Positions 15,648-25,048 are shown, numbered from the stretch's first letter. The stretch: DNA of 27,156 nucleotides from a bacterium (GCA_024277605.1 JAJRUU010000241.1:1-27156); one strand, 5' to 3'. Numbers and translations are program-made. Notes: a model not told the origin generated them from the sequence alone.

Positions 15648-16320
15648 GTGTTTAATTAGGACTCGTGACTTAAACAAGTCCTTTATGAGCGGCAAATCAG
15701 AGCTATCCGTATTAAGTGAGATCAATCTCGATATCCAGCAACATGAGATGTTGGCTATCATTGGCGCCTCCGGGGTGGGTAAGAGTACTTTGCTGCATAT
15801 ATTGGGGGTACTGGATCACCCGACTTCGGGGCATATTTATTACAAACATGAGGACTTATCCCGTTGGGATGCTGCGCGGTTGGCAGTTTTCAGGAATAAA
15901 ACGCTGGGCTTTGTTTTTCAATTTCACCACCTGCTGCCGGAATTTACTGCCCTGGAAAATGTGATGCTGCCGATGCTTATCCAAAAGACCCCAAAGCCGG
16001 CAGCTCAGGTGAGGGCGAGGGGGTTGTTGGCGGAGGTTGATTTAGAACAGCGGGCAACTCATCGCCCGGGAGAGCTTTCCGGGGGGGAACAACAGCGGGT
16101 GGCTATTGCCCGTGCGCTGGCAAACAATCCGCAACTTTTACTGGCCGACGAACCCACCGGTAATCTGGACAGCAAGACCGGGGATGAAGTCTTTGGCCTG
16201 TTACAGGAATTAAACCAACAGAAAAAGATGACCTTGATCTATGTCACTCACAATGAGACGCTAGCCCATCGGGCTGATAGAATTATCCGTTTGGTGGATG
16301 GAAAAATAGTTGAGGGTTAA
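15640..16320 (+). CDS. lolD: Lipoprotein-releasing ABC transporter ATP-binding protein LolD
   Basis: LolD is the cytoplasmic ATPase that powers lipoprotein release by the adjacent permease. The 226-aa protein has every ABC motif: Walker A GASGVGKST (42-50), Q-loop Q94 in FVFQFHHLLPEF, signature LSGGEQQRVAIARAL (146-160), Walker B LLLADEPTGNLD (166-177) and the switch histidine H204. The FHHLLPEFTALENV stretch is characteristic of LolD within the MacB/FtsE group. ATG 15640 lies inside the end of the permease gene (8-nt overlap) and gives the normal N-terminus; an in-frame start at 15580 only extends into the permease. Confidence 0.96.
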   Translation: MSECLIRTRDLNKSFMSGKSELSVLSEINLDIQQHEMLAIIGASGVGKSTLLHILGVLDHPTSGHIYYKHEDLSRWDAARLAVFRNKTLGFVFQFHHLLPEFTALENVMLPMLIQKTPKPAAQVRARGLLAEVDLEQRATHRPGELSGGEQQRVAIARALANNPQLLLADEPTGNLDSKTGDEVFGLLQELNQQKKMTLIYVTHNETLAHRADRIIRLVDGKIVEG

Positions 16321-16373
16321 GTCCTTTTTGTTAAAAAACATCTGTATAGTGTTAAGTCATAGGAGCGAGTATT

Positions 16374-18824
16374 ATGTTTGAACGATTTACTGAGCGAGCC
16401 AGAAAGGTAATCATCCTGGCTCGCGAGGAAGCCGCCAGGGTAAAGCATGAACATTTGGGTACGGAGCATCTACTGTTGGGAATCATCTGTGAAGGGGAGG
16501 GAGTTGCCGCCGCGGTTTTGCAGCACCTGGGTGTTCCGTTGCCTGAAATAAAACTGGAACTGGAAAGAGGACTTACCCGGGGAACAAAAAAAGTTGCTAT
16601 GGGGGATATCCCTTTTACCCCGCGCGCCAAGAAGGTATTAGAGCTATCGATTGAGGAAGCCACCCTCATGGGGCATAATTATATCGGCACCGAGCATGTC
16701 CTGTTGGGTTTGATCAGGGAAGAAGAAGGGATTGCCGCCAGTATTTTAGAAGATTTGCGAATAAATTTAGCAGAAGTGCGTCAAGAAGTCATCAATTTCC
16801 TCCAACACTCGGTCTCAGGGCCAGAGGAAACTCAAACCCCTGCTTTAGATGAATTTGGTATTGATTTAACCCAGTTAGCCCTAAAGGAAAAACTGGACCC
16901 GGTAATTGGCCGCGATGATGAAATTGGACGATTAATTCAAATCCTCACCCGGCGCACCAAAAATAACCCTGTGCTCATCGGTGAAGCCGGCGTGGGGAAA
17001 ACCGCTATAGTCGAGGGTTTAGCCCAATGTATTGTAAATAATACTGTGCCCGGTGTGTTGGCTCAAAAGCGTTTGGTGACGCTGGATCTGGGGTCGCTGG
17101 TAGCCGGCACTAAATATCGGGGGCAGTTTGAAGAGCGCATAAAAAACATTATGCAGGAGATTGTCGAAACAGATAATATAATCCTGTTTATAGACGAAAT
17201 GCATACCCTGGTTGGCGCCGGGGCAGCCGAGGGATCTATGGATGCCTCCAACTTATTGAAGCCCGCCCTGTCCCGGGGAGAGTTGCAATGCATCGGAGCA
17301 ACAACCTTAAATGAGTACCGCAAGTACGTGGAAAAAGACCGGGCATTAGAGCGGCGCTTCCAAACTATTACGGTAGAACCGCCTTCAGTAGAAGAGACCT
17401 CAACCATTATTAAGGGATTGCGAAGTAGATACGAGGCCCACCACCGGGTGAGTATCACCGATGAGGCGATTGCTGCGGCAGCTAAGCTTTCCGACCGCTA
17501 TATTAACGATCGCTTCTTACCGGACAAGGCGATTGATGTAATTGACGAAGCCGGTTCACGTGCACGGCTGGCGGCCTGCATTCCACCTGCTGATATAAAT
17601 CGCCTGGAAAACAAGATCGAGAATCTGGCCAAGGAAAAAGAAACTGCCGTCAGCGCCCAGGAATTTGAAGTTGCCGCTCGCTTGCGGGATAAAGAACGCA
17701 AGCTAAAAGGGGAATTAAATGCACTGCTGCGGGAGTGGGAGCACGAACAGGAAAATACCGAGGTTGTGGTGACCGATGAAGATGTAGCCCATATCGTTTC
17801 CAAGTGGACCGGAATTCCCCTGTTTCGCTTGGAAGAACGAGAATATGAAAAACTGGCGCGCATGGAAGACGAGCTTCACCAACGGGTAATTGGGCAGGAT
17901 GAAGCGATTGCTGCGATATCTCGAGCAATCAAGCGCTCCCGCCTGGGCTTAAAAAACCCCAAAAAACCGGTGGGGTCTTTCATCTTCTTAGGCCCAAGCG
18001 GTGTCGGCAAAACGGAATTGGCCCGCACTCTGGCCGAATTTCTGTTTGGGGATGAAAAGGCCTTAATAAGTATTGATATGTCTGAATATACCGAAAAGTT
18101 TGCCATATCCAGACTTACCGGAGCACCCCCGGGTTATGTAGGATATGCCGAAGGTGGACAGCTTACCGAACGGGTAAGAAGGCGCCCTTATTGCGTTATT
18201 TTACTGGATGAAATAGAAAAAGCCCATCCTGATGTGTTTAATGTTTTACTCCAGGTACTGGAAGACGGCCATCTCACCGATAGCATGGGTCAGGTGGTGG
18301 ACTTTAAAAATAGTGTGCTGATTATGACCTCCAATATTGGCGCTCGCTTAATTGAAAAAGGAACCACCCTGGGTTTTCAGAAAAACGATGTGGATACGTC
18401 GTACCATAAAATGAAAGAAAGCATAATGGCTGAGTTGAAAAAGACCTTTACCCCGGAATTCTTAAACCGGGTGGATGAATCTATTGTCTTTCACCCACTT
18501 AACCTGAAACATATAGGTCAAATAGTAAAACTGCTTATTAATCAACTAAACCTGCAGATTAAAGATAAAGGCATAAAGGTGGAATTAGCCCGAGGCGCAA
18601 AAGATTGGTTGGTAAGAGAAGGCTATAATCCCAGCTATGGCGCCAGGCCCTTGCGCCGGGCTATTCAACGTAATATTGAAGATGGCCTTGCGGATGAAAT
18701 ATTACGCGGCTGTCTTAAAAAAAGAGGAACTATAAAGGTGGGAGTGAAGAAAAATAAGTTGGTTTTTGCCGAAAAAACTACTACCTCCAGGAAGAACCGC
18801 TCTAAAGAGCTTTTACCCGAGTAG
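16374..18824 (+). CDS. clpC: ATP-dependent Clp protease ATP-binding subunit ClpC
   Basis: ClpC is the Hsp100 unfoldase that feeds proteins to ClpP. The 816-aa protein begins with two Clp_N repeats (1 to about 145). AAA-1 follows with Walker A GEAGVGKT (203-210) and Walker B near 269 (ILFIDEMHTL). A UVR-motif middle domain lies around 407-450 (AQEFEVAARLRDKERKL), and AAA-2 has Walker A GPSGVGKT (540-547) and LLDEIEKAHPDV. The UVR motif and length distinguish it from ClpA and ClpB. AGGAG lies about 9 nt upstream. The ctsR-mcsA-mcsB genes that precede clpC in Bacillus are absent; lolD is 53 nt upstream instead, so control by CtsR is not evident. Confidence 0.98.
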   Translation: MFERFTERARKVIILAREEAARVKHEHLGTEHLLLGIICEGEGVAAAVLQHLGVPLPEIKLELERGLTRGTKKVAMGDIPFTPRAKKVLELSIEEATLMGHNYIGTEHVLLGLIREEEGIAASILEDLRINLAEVRQEVINFLQHSVSGPEETQTPALDEFGIDLTQLALKEKLDPVIGRDDEIGRLIQILTRRTKNNPVLIGEAGVGKTAIVEGLAQCIVNNTVPGVLAQKRLVTLDLGSLVAGTKYRGQFEERIKNIMQEIVETDNIILFIDEMHTLVGAGAAEGSMDASNLLKPALSRGELQCIGATTLNEYRKYVEKDRALERRFQTITVEPPSVEETSTIIKGLRSRYEAHHRVSITDEAIAAAAKLSDRYINDRFLPDKAIDVIDEAGSRARLAACIPPADINRLENKIENLAKEKETAVSAQEFEVAARLRDKERKLKGELNALLREWEHEQENTEVVVTDEDVAHIVSKWTGIPLFRLEEREYEKLARMEDELHQRVIGQDEAIAAISRAIKRSRLGLKNPKKPVGSFIFLGPSGVGKTELARTLAEFLFGDEKALISIDMSEYTEKFAISRLTGAPPGYVGYAEGGQLTERVRRRPYCVILLDEIEKAHPDVFNVLLQVLEDGHLTDSMGQVVDFKNSVLIMTSNIGARLIEKGTTLGFQKNDVDTSYHKMKESIMAELKKTFTPEFLNRVDESIVFHPLNLKHIGQIVKLLINQLNLQIKDKGIKVELARGAKDWLVREGYNPSYGARPLRRAIQRNIEDGLADEILRGCLKKRGTIKVGVKKNKLVFAEKTTTSRKNRSKELLPE

Positions 18825-18862
18825 GGGAATCATAGACTGGGTATTCTTCCAGGGGGAATTGT

Positions 18863-21133
18863 ATGACCAAAAGATTAGGCTTGTTGTTGGGGATGTTCGC
18901 TTATATGGTTTGTTGTTTGCCCTTATCGCCAGTATTAGCCAATGAACAAAACCAGAACATCGATGCCATCAAAGTTGAGGGCAATCGGACAATTGAAACG
19001 CTTACTATCCGAAACCAGATTAAAACTCAAGTGGGAGATGCGCTTAATCGCCGAGGCTTGCGTCAGGATCTGGCCGCTATCTTTAAAACCGGTTTTTTCC
19101 GCGATGTAAAAATCGATGTAACCGAAGCCGAGGGACAGCTGCGGGTTACCTTTATCGTGTTAGAAAAACCTTCTATTAAAGAGATAACGGTTACCGGCTA
19201 CGATGAGCTGGGGCTGGATAAGATACTGGAAAAAATGGAAGTCAAGGAAAACACTGTGCTGGACGATGCAGCGATTGCCAAAAGTATTCAACAGATAAAA
19301 ATGCTTTATGAAGAAAACGGGTATTATCTGGCCGAGATAAAAGTTGAAAAAGAAGAAGTCTCCGAATACTGGGTTAAGCTCAAATTTAATATTAACGAGG
19401 GCCCGGAAGTCAGAATAGAAGAAATTTCCTTTGAGGGAAACACCGCTTTTACTGATGCTGAGCTAAGGAAGGTGATCGAAACCCGTGATTATTGGTTTCT
19501 TTCCTGGATTACCGGAAGCGGTCATTTAAAACAGGAAGTATTGAACATAGATTTAGAGCGACTCTTAGCCCACTATTATGACCATGGTTATATAGATGCT
19601 AAAATCGGAACGCCTAAGGTTGATTTATCCGAAGATAAGACCAAGCTCTATATCAAAATACCCTTAACTGAAGGGGTGCAATATGCTGTTGGTAAATTGG
19701 AGGTTGAGGGTAACCAATTGCTTAGGACCCCCGAAATCTTACGGGGATTGTATACCAAAGCGGGGGATGTCTTCAATAGTAGTCTACTGCGAAAAGATAT
19801 AACCTTTATTACAGAACGTTACGCCAATCGTGGGTATCTGCTTACAGAGGTTTTTCCCCTAACCCGCACCTATCCGGAAACCAAGCAGGTGGATCTAATA
19901 ATTAAAATAAACGAGGGCAAATTAACCTATGCCCGACGGATTACCATTTCCGGCAACCAGAATACACGCGATAAAATAGCCCGTCGTCAATTACAGTTTA
20001 AAGAGGGGGATGTCTTAACCAGTTCGGCAATCCGCCGTAGTTATCAAGAAGTAATGAACTTGGGCTTTTTTGAATCAGCAGACATCCAAACCAAACCCAC
20101 TGAAGTTGAAAATCAGTTAGACCTTGATGTAAGCCTCAAAGAAAGGTTAACCGGAGCGCTGACCGTAGGCGGTGGCTGGAGGTCAGTCAATCGTCTTATG
20201 GCCAATGTAAGCGTCACCCAGGGGAACCTTTTTGGTCGGGGACAAAGGCTGCGCCTGTCGGGATCGTTCGGGGAAATATCTCAGCGCTACGATATTGGTT
20301 TTACTGAACCTTGGTTATTTGATATTCCGCTTACCGCCGGAGTTAATGTATATTATCGCACCAGAAATCAGACGGACTATCAAAATTATAAAATAGATAA
20401 TCGCGGGGTGCAGGGACAACTTGGGTATCCCTTAATAGAACGCATCAGGGGATACTTAAGCTACAAATATGAAGATGTAGAAATATATGACATAGCAGCT
20501 GATGCCGCTGATATAATCCAGGCAAGGGAGGGGACATCCTCTACTAGTGAGCTCTCGCTGTCACTGCTGCGCGACACCAGGGACAACCGTTGGCGGCCCC
20601 ATAAGGGTTCGCGAACCAAGCTATCGCTAGAATATGCCGGCGGCCCGATTGGAGGAGATAACTATTATATCCGCTACTTGGGAGAAAGCAGTTGGCACTT
20701 TCCGCTGTGGTGGAAGTTTGTTTTGTCTTTACGTGGGTTAATCGGTTATCAACAAAGTTACGATGGCCATAAAATACCGATAGAGGAGTTATTTGCTGTC
20801 GGTGGGGCGCGAACCGTGCGCGGATTTGATCGTAACTCCATCGGCCCCAGTATTGGCAATCAAGTAATTGGGGGGGATAAGAAACTGGTTTTCAATGTGG
20901 AATTGCATTTCCCGTTATTTGATCCTTTGGCGGGATTGCTTTTCTTCGATACCGGCGGCGCTTTTGCTGAAAAGCAAACCTATGAATTAGACGAAATGCG
21001 TATGAGCGCGGGGGTTGGTATTCGCTTCTTCACCCCCATGGGGCCTATTCGTCTTGACTGGGGGTATAAGTTGGATAGAGAAGAGGGAGAAACCTCCGCA
21101 GAATGGCATTTTGCAATCGGTACGTATTTTTAG
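18863..21133 (+). CDS. bamA: Outer membrane protein assembly factor BamA
   Basis: BamA inserts beta-barrel proteins into the outer membrane. The 756-aa precursor has a signal peptide of about 26 residues (cleavage after PVLA). Five POTRA repeats follow (about 30-410; for example VEGNRTIETLTIRNQI, FEGNTAFTDAELRKVI and VEGNQLLRTPEILRGL). The C-terminal 16-strand barrel has the conserved VRGF loop in ARTVRGFDRNSIGP and ends in a terminal phenylalanine (AIGTYF), the usual barrel signal. AGGGGG at 18851-18856 is 6 nt before the ATG. Together with the downstream skp and lpxD genes this shows a true LPS-bearing outer membrane. Confidence 0.97.
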   Translation: MTKRLGLLLGMFAYMVCCLPLSPVLANEQNQNIDAIKVEGNRTIETLTIRNQIKTQVGDALNRRGLRQDLAAIFKTGFFRDVKIDVTEAEGQLRVTFIVLEKPSIKEITVTGYDELGLDKILEKMEVKENTVLDDAAIAKSIQQIKMLYEENGYYLAEIKVEKEEVSEYWVKLKFNINEGPEVRIEEISFEGNTAFTDAELRKVIETRDYWFLSWITGSGHLKQEVLNIDLERLLAHYYDHGYIDAKIGTPKVDLSEDKTKLYIKIPLTEGVQYAVGKLEVEGNQLLRTPEILRGLYTKAGDVFNSSLLRKDITFITERYANRGYLLTEVFPLTRTYPETKQVDLIIKINEGKLTYARRITISGNQNTRDKIARRQLQFKEGDVLTSSAIRRSYQEVMNLGFFESADIQTKPTEVENQLDLDVSLKERLTGALTVGGGWRSVNRLMANVSVTQGNLFGRGQRLRLSGSFGEISQRYDIGFTEPWLFDIPLTAGVNVYYRTRNQTDYQNYKIDNRGVQGQLGYPLIERIRGYLSYKYEDVEIYDIAADAADIIQAREGTSSTSELSLSLLRDTRDNRWRPHKGSRTKLSLEYAGGPIGGDNYYIRYLGESSWHFPLWWKFVLSLRGLIGYQQSYDGHKIPIEELFAVGGARTVRGFDRNSIGPSIGNQVIGGDKKLVFNVELHFPLFDPLAGLLFFDTGGAFAEKQTYELDEMRMSAGVGIRFFTPMGPIRLDWGYKLDREEGETSAEWHFAIGTYF

Positions 21134-21183
21134 CGGAAACAAATCATTTCGTTCTAACATAAAGAACAATAGTAGGATAAAAA

Positions 21184-21756
21184 ATGAGTAAAAAACTTTT
21201 AAGGTTCACTGTTGTGGTATTATGTGGTTTGTTGCTGAATGTATGTGGTTTAGCCCATGCTGCTGATATAAAAATCGCTTATGTAAATATGCAGCAGGTT
21301 ATAAAAAAATCGGCCGCCGGCAAAGAAATGTCAACCGTTGGTAACCAAATAATTCAAAAAAAGCGAGCGGAAATTGGCAAACTGGAAGAAGAAATAAGCA
21401 AAATGTTCGACGAATACAAAGAAAAAGAAATGGTACTTTCTACAAATGCCAAGAAAGAGATAAAGGATAAAATTGAAAGGAAAATGATAGACAAGGACCG
21501 TTTTGAAAAGGATTCCTATCGCGATGTTCGCAACTTTGAGAAAAAGGTAGTCAGTGAAATTGTGGTCGATGTGAATAAAATAATTAAACAAATCGGTCAG
21601 GATGAAGGCTACACGCTGATCTTGGATTCCACCGGAGAAAAGAAGGGGGATACAGAAATCTCAGCCTCCAATATTTTGTATGCCACCCCGGAGATGGATA
21701 TAACCACCAAAATAATTTCATTATACGATAAGCAATATGTCTCAAAGAAAAAATAG
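21184..21756 (+). CDS. skp: Periplasmic chaperone of the OmpH/Skp family
   Basis: Skp-type chaperones hold unfolded outer-membrane proteins in the periplasm on their way to BamA. The 190-aa precursor has a signal peptide (hydrophobic 8-22, cleavage after GLAHA). The opening IKIAYVNMQQVIKKSAAGKE is the family's N-terminal motif. A long charged helical hairpin (about 45-125, rich in Lys and Glu) forms the tentacles, and a closing strand (YTLILDSTG) returns to the trimer body. AGGA lies 6 nt before ATG 21184. It follows bamA by 50 nt, the classic order, and is followed by lpxD after a hairpin-bearing spacer. Confidence 0.91.
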   Translation: MSKKLLRFTVVVLCGLLLNVCGLAHAADIKIAYVNMQQVIKKSAAGKEMSTVGNQIIQKKRAEIGKLEEEISKMFDEYKEKEMVLSTNAKKEIKDKIERKMIDKDRFEKDSYRDVRNFEKKVVSEIVVDVNKIIKQIGQDEGYTLILDSTGEKKGDTEISASNILYATPEMDITTKIISLYDKQYVSKKK

Positions 21757-21802
21757 CGGGCACAGCCTGGATTAACTATGTGATAATCCTTGAGCTAATT
21801 TA

Positions 21803-21828
21803 GCCGCCTTCCGGTCGGAAGCGGAGGC
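21803..21828 (+). other. GC-rich hairpin between skp and lpxD
   Basis: CTTCC-GGTC-GGAAG (21808-21821) forms a perfect short stem, and flanking GCC and GGC can add imperfect pairs. It lies in the 158-nt spacer between skp and lpxD. No T-run follows, so it is unlikely to be an intrinsic terminator; a processing site, weak attenuator or repeat remnant are possible. I see no promoter consensus in the rest of the spacer. Confidence 0.4.
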
Positions 21829-21914
21829 GCCTATTCAGGCAAGCCCGATTATATAATTTCCTGTCACGTTAAAAAATGGTCCCTTGCTTACCCGAACAAC
21901 GAGGAAACCTTCAA

Positions 21915-22958
21915 ATGAGTAAAACCGCTAGCTTAAAACAACTCGCCCAATTGACAGACGGAGAGCTGGTCGGTGATGAAAACTTAATAATAACCGGGGT
22001 CAGGCCTATCGAGCAGGCCGAAACCGGCGACATTACCTTTCTGGCGCAGCCCAAGTACAGGCGCTTTCTGGAAACCTCCAAGGCTTCTGCCATAATCGTT
22101 TCCCCAGCTATTAAGGGGATTAAAAAAAACCATATAGTAGTGGCCAATCCCCTCGTAGCCCTGGCCCAATTGCTGGAATATTTTCACAGCGCTCCCCATG
22201 CACCTTTCGGGGTGCATCCCATGGCCGTAATCGGCAAGGATCCAAGGCTTGGCAAAGACATATCTATTTATCCCGGGGTTGTCCTGGGTAATCAGGTCGA
22301 ACTGGGAGAGGGTGTCATCATTTATCCTGGCGCCTGCATTGGAAACGGGGTAACTATCGGCGCCGGTTCGGTAATTCAGCAAAATGTGAGCATTTGTCCT
22401 GGGGTAACCATTGGTAAAAGGGTTACCCTGCATAGCGGTTGCGTGATCGGCAGTCCCGGTTTTGGTTATGTGTGGGATGGAGAGAAACACCGGCCAATTC
22501 CTCAAGTAGGTTCAGTGGTAATAGAGGATGATGTCGAAGTGGGGGCGAATACCACTATTGATCGGGGAACCATGGGAAATACTCACATCGGCCGCGGGGT
22601 TAAAATAGACAATTTGGTACAAATCGCCCATAACGTGAGCATCGGCGAGCACTCTATAGTGGTGGCCCAATGCGGGATTGCCGGCAGCACCCAGATCGGC
22701 CGCGGGGTCATGCTGGGGGGACAGACAGCCATAGTCGGCCATATTAAAATAGGGGATCGAGCCAAAATAGCCGCCAAAACCGGTATTATCAAAAGTGTTC
22801 CGGCCGGGGCTGTCATGGCTGGTTTTGCCGGGATACCTCACGCTGAATGGAGAAAGGCGGAGGTAATTACCCGGCGATTACCTAAATTACAGGCCAGGAT
22901 TCGTGAGCTTGAACATCGGATTTCCGCAATGGAAAAAGGGGCGTCGCCGGAAAAGTGA
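21915..22958 (+). CDS. lpxD: UDP-3-O-acylglucosamine N-acyltransferase LpxD
   Basis: LpxD adds the N-linked 3-hydroxyacyl chain from acyl-ACP in the third step of lipid A synthesis. The 347-aa protein has the N-terminal uridine-binding domain (1 to about 100). Then come hexapeptide repeats forming a left-handed beta-helix (for example GVVLGNQVELGEGVIIYPGA), and a C-terminal helix (KLQARIRELEHRI). The catalytic histidine is H239 in NLVQIAHNV, and GSPGFGY marks the substrate pocket. ATG 21915 has GAGG 10 nt upstream; an in-frame start at 21876 adds 13 unlikely residues. It overlaps moeA by 4 nt. Confidence 0.97.
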   Translation: MSKTASLKQLAQLTDGELVGDENLIITGVRPIEQAETGDITFLAQPKYRRFLETSKASAIIVSPAIKGIKKNHIVVANPLVALAQLLEYFHSAPHAPFGVHPMAVIGKDPRLGKDISIYPGVVLGNQVELGEGVIIYPGACIGNGVTIGAGSVIQQNVSICPGVTIGKRVTLHSGCVIGSPGFGYVWDGEKHRPIPQVGSVVIEDDVEVGANTTIDRGTMGNTHIGRGVKIDNLVQIAHNVSIGEHSIVVAQCGIAGSTQIGRGVMLGGQTAIVGHIKIGDRAKIAAKTGIIKSVPAGAVMAGFAGIPHAEWRKAEVITRRLPKLQARIRELEHRISAMEKGASPEK

Positions 22959-24181
22959 TTTCTTTAGAGCAAGCCCGGGAAAAAGTGCTCGACAGAGCAA
23001 AACCGCTGGCTCCAGAAGAGGTGGAGCTTCTCTTTAGTTGGAGGCGGGTGTTGGCTGCAGATATATATGCCGGCCACAATGTACCGCCGGTCGATAACTC
23101 GGCCATGGATGGTTATGCCGTTCGATCCGTTGATCTTAAAGACGCAGGCCCGGACACCCCTGTACGCCTTAAAGTAGTCGGCGAAGTAGCTGCCGGCAGC
23201 GCATATACGGCTGTCCTCGGGGCAGGAGAAGCGGTAAGCATTATGACCGGATCTCCAATCCCTAAAGGGGCTGATGCCATCGTCCCGGTGGAATATACCA
23301 ACCAAGCTGAAAACCGGGTTTCTCTTTACTTGCGCCCCCACCCAGGTGACCATATCAGGCAGGCAGGAGAGGATCTAAAGCAGGGTAATCTGATATTACA
23401 AAAAGGACAAACCATAGCGGCGGCGCAGCTTGGGATACTGGCCTCGCTGGGCATAAGCCGGGTAAAGGTGGTTAAGCGCCCGCGCATAGCCATTTTGGCA
23501 ACCGGAAGTGAGCTACAAGCGCTAGGTGCGTCGGCACAGGAAAATCATATTTACAATAGCAATAGTTATACCCTAACAGCCCAAGCGCTTGATGCCGGTG
23601 GGGAACCGCTTAATCTGGGGATTGCTGCGGATGACATCGCTGAACTGGAACAGATACTCGCAAAAACACAGGATTGCCAAATTCTGATCACCTCCGGCGG
23701 GGTTTCCATGGGCAAATATGACCTGATGCAGGAAGTTCTCAAGGGTTTGGGAATGGAACTTGTGTTTTGGAAGGTGGCCATAAAACCTGGAAAGCCTATT
23801 TTATTTGGCCGCTGGGACGAGAAACTGGTCTTTGGCTTACCCGGTAATCCGGTTGCCTCTATGGTTACCTTCGAGGAATTTATCCGGCCGACCATTTATA
23901 AGATGCTGGGAAAAAAACAGATACTGCCGGATTATATAGAGGCAATATCAACCGAAGACATCAAGAAGAAATTGGGCCGCAAGCATCTCTTGCGGGTGAG
24001 CTTAACCCTAAAAGAGGGCCGCTTTTATGCAACCACCACCGGCCAACAGGGCTCGGGCATGCTTTCTTCTATGTCAGGCGCTGATGGATTGATGATTATT
24101 CCTGAGGATAGCGCCGGTATTAACGCTGGCGAGAAGGTCACGGTTCAGTTGTTGAATAAAAGTGTAGTGGGCACAAGATAG
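22955..24181 (+). CDS. moeA: Molybdopterin molybdenumtransferase MoeA
   Basis: MoeA inserts molybdenum (or tungsten) into adenylylated molybdopterin, completing the cofactor. The 408-aa protein has all family landmarks: VDNSAMDGYAV (about 48-58), MTGSPIPKGADAIVPVE, LATGSELQ, TSGGVSMGKYD and FGLPGNPVASM, followed by the C-terminal beta-barrel domain. It starts with GTG at 22955, overlapping the lpxD stop in GTGA, so translation is coupled to lipid A synthesis genes, an unusual pairing. It ends by sharing one base with mobB. The organism is thus expected to make molybdo- or tungsto-enzymes. Confidence 0.97.
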   Translation: MISLEQAREKVLDRAKPLAPEEVELLFSWRRVLAADIYAGHNVPPVDNSAMDGYAVRSVDLKDAGPDTPVRLKVVGEVAAGSAYTAVLGAGEAVSIMTGSPIPKGADAIVPVEYTNQAENRVSLYLRPHPGDHIRQAGEDLKQGNLILQKGQTIAAAQLGILASLGISRVKVVKRPRIAILATGSELQALGASAQENHIYNSNSYTLTAQALDAGGEPLNLGIAADDIAELEQILAKTQDCQILITSGGVSMGKYDLMQEVLKGLGMELVFWKVAIKPGKPILFGRWDEKLVFGLPGNPVASMVTFEEFIRPTIYKMLGKKQILPDYIEAISTEDIKKKLGRKHLLRVSLTLKEGRFYATTTGQQGSGMLSSMSGADGLMIIPEDSAGINAGEKVTVQLLNKSVVGTR

Positions 24182-24699
24182 TGACTAAAACAACCGAATT
24201 AACCCCCATCGTCTCGGTAATCGGGCGTTCTGACAGTGGAAAAACGCTCTTTTTAGAAGGCCTTATTCCAGAGCTGAAACGACGCGGATACACCGTGGCT
24301 ATAGTTAAACATAATGTGCATGGATTTGATATTGACCAACCGGGAAAGGATAGCTGGCGCTGTGCCCAGGCGGGTGCAGACAAGGTGATGATCTCCTCAA
24401 GCAACAAATGGGCCTTAATCAGCCGGGTTGATAGCGAATTATCACTCGCAGAGATTCAACAACTTTTAAACGGAGTAAATATTATTTTAACCGAGGGCTA
24501 CTCTCAATGCAGCGCACCCAAGATCGAGATAATAGCTACAGATGCAGGTGCGCCTTTGTTTTCGGGCCAAAATTTAATTGCCTTATTTGGTACGGTAGAG
24601 AATGATTTTGGGCTCCCCTGTTTCAAACCGAATGATTTTGTAAGTGTGGTCAATTTTCTGGAACAAAATAATTTTATTATCCAGCAGATCGGAACATGA
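24181..24699 (+). CDS. mobB: Molybdopterin-guanine dinucleotide biosynthesis protein MobB
   Basis: MobB is a small GTP-binding protein that assists conversion of molybdopterin to its guanine dinucleotide form. The 172-aa protein begins with a strand and P-loop GRSDSGKT (15-22), followed by ELKRRGYTVAIVKHNVHGFDID, the family's second signature, and NIILTEGYSQCSAPKIEI, which holds the Walker B-like acidic residue. It starts with GTG in the arrangement TAGTG shared with the moeA stop, so it is coupled to moeA. The last gene of the run bamA-skp-lpxD-moeA-mobB, it is followed by 349 nt without a gene. Confidence 0.91.
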   Translation: MTKTTELTPIVSVIGRSDSGKTLFLEGLIPELKRRGYTVAIVKHNVHGFDIDQPGKDSWRCAQAGADKVMISSSNKWALISRVDSELSLAEIQQLLNGVNIILTEGYSQCSAPKIEIIATDAGAPLFSGQNLIALFGTVENDFGLPCFKPNDFVSVVNFLEQNNFIIQQIGT

Positions 24700-24972
24700 A
24701 AATTACTTTGTGATACGCAACGGTGATTTTAGCCACACCGGTAATAAGCGCTATCGATTAAATAAATATGTGTTTACAACCTGATCTATTCATAAACTCA
24801 GACTAGATTCGCCAGACCTCTTGTGAGATAAGGTGCATGAGCCAACGTCCAGTAAAGCTTTGTTTGCCCAAGGCGGCGGGAACAGGAAGCTGATAAATTT
24901 ATATTTTTCAACTAAATGTTGATTCGCCCAGGACAGTACCCGAATTTTTCGGGACAAAAAGCGTTTTTTTGT
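24700..24972 (+). other. Gene-free spacer after mobB
   Basis: No convincing gene is present. A short + strand reading near 24838-24895 (SQRPVKLCLPKAAGTGS then stop) has the feel of a worn C-terminal gene fragment, perhaps from a transposon gene, but it is too short to assign. A perfect hairpin CCCGAA-TTT-TTCGGG lies at 24939-24953, and a run of seven T follows at 24964-24970, ten bases later. It may end the moeA-mobB transcript, though the gap before the T-run is longer than usual. A promoter follows at once. Confidence 0.4.
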
Positions 24973-25000
24973 TTGACAGTGTTGTAACTTATGTTATACT
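24973..25000 (+). promoter_or_regulatory. Sigma-70-type promoter before the cyclic-nucleotide-binding gene
   Basis: A perfect -35 TTGACA (24973-24978) is separated by 16 nt from -10 TATACT (24995-25000). Transcription would begin near 25007, leaving a leader of about 42 nt with AGGAG at 25036-25040 before ATG 25049. It is one of only two near-consensus promoters I see in the window and marks the start of a separate transcription unit. Confidence 0.8.
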
Positions 25001-25048
25001 TTGTGTAAAATTACCCTGTTGCAAATGGCATGAGAAGGAGCAAACGGA

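Noticed and set aside
24700..25048. tRNA or riboswitch (such as a Moco motif) in the mobB spacer
   Set aside because: No cloverleaf or conserved riboswitch core could be traced, and the spacer follows rather than precedes the cofactor genes.
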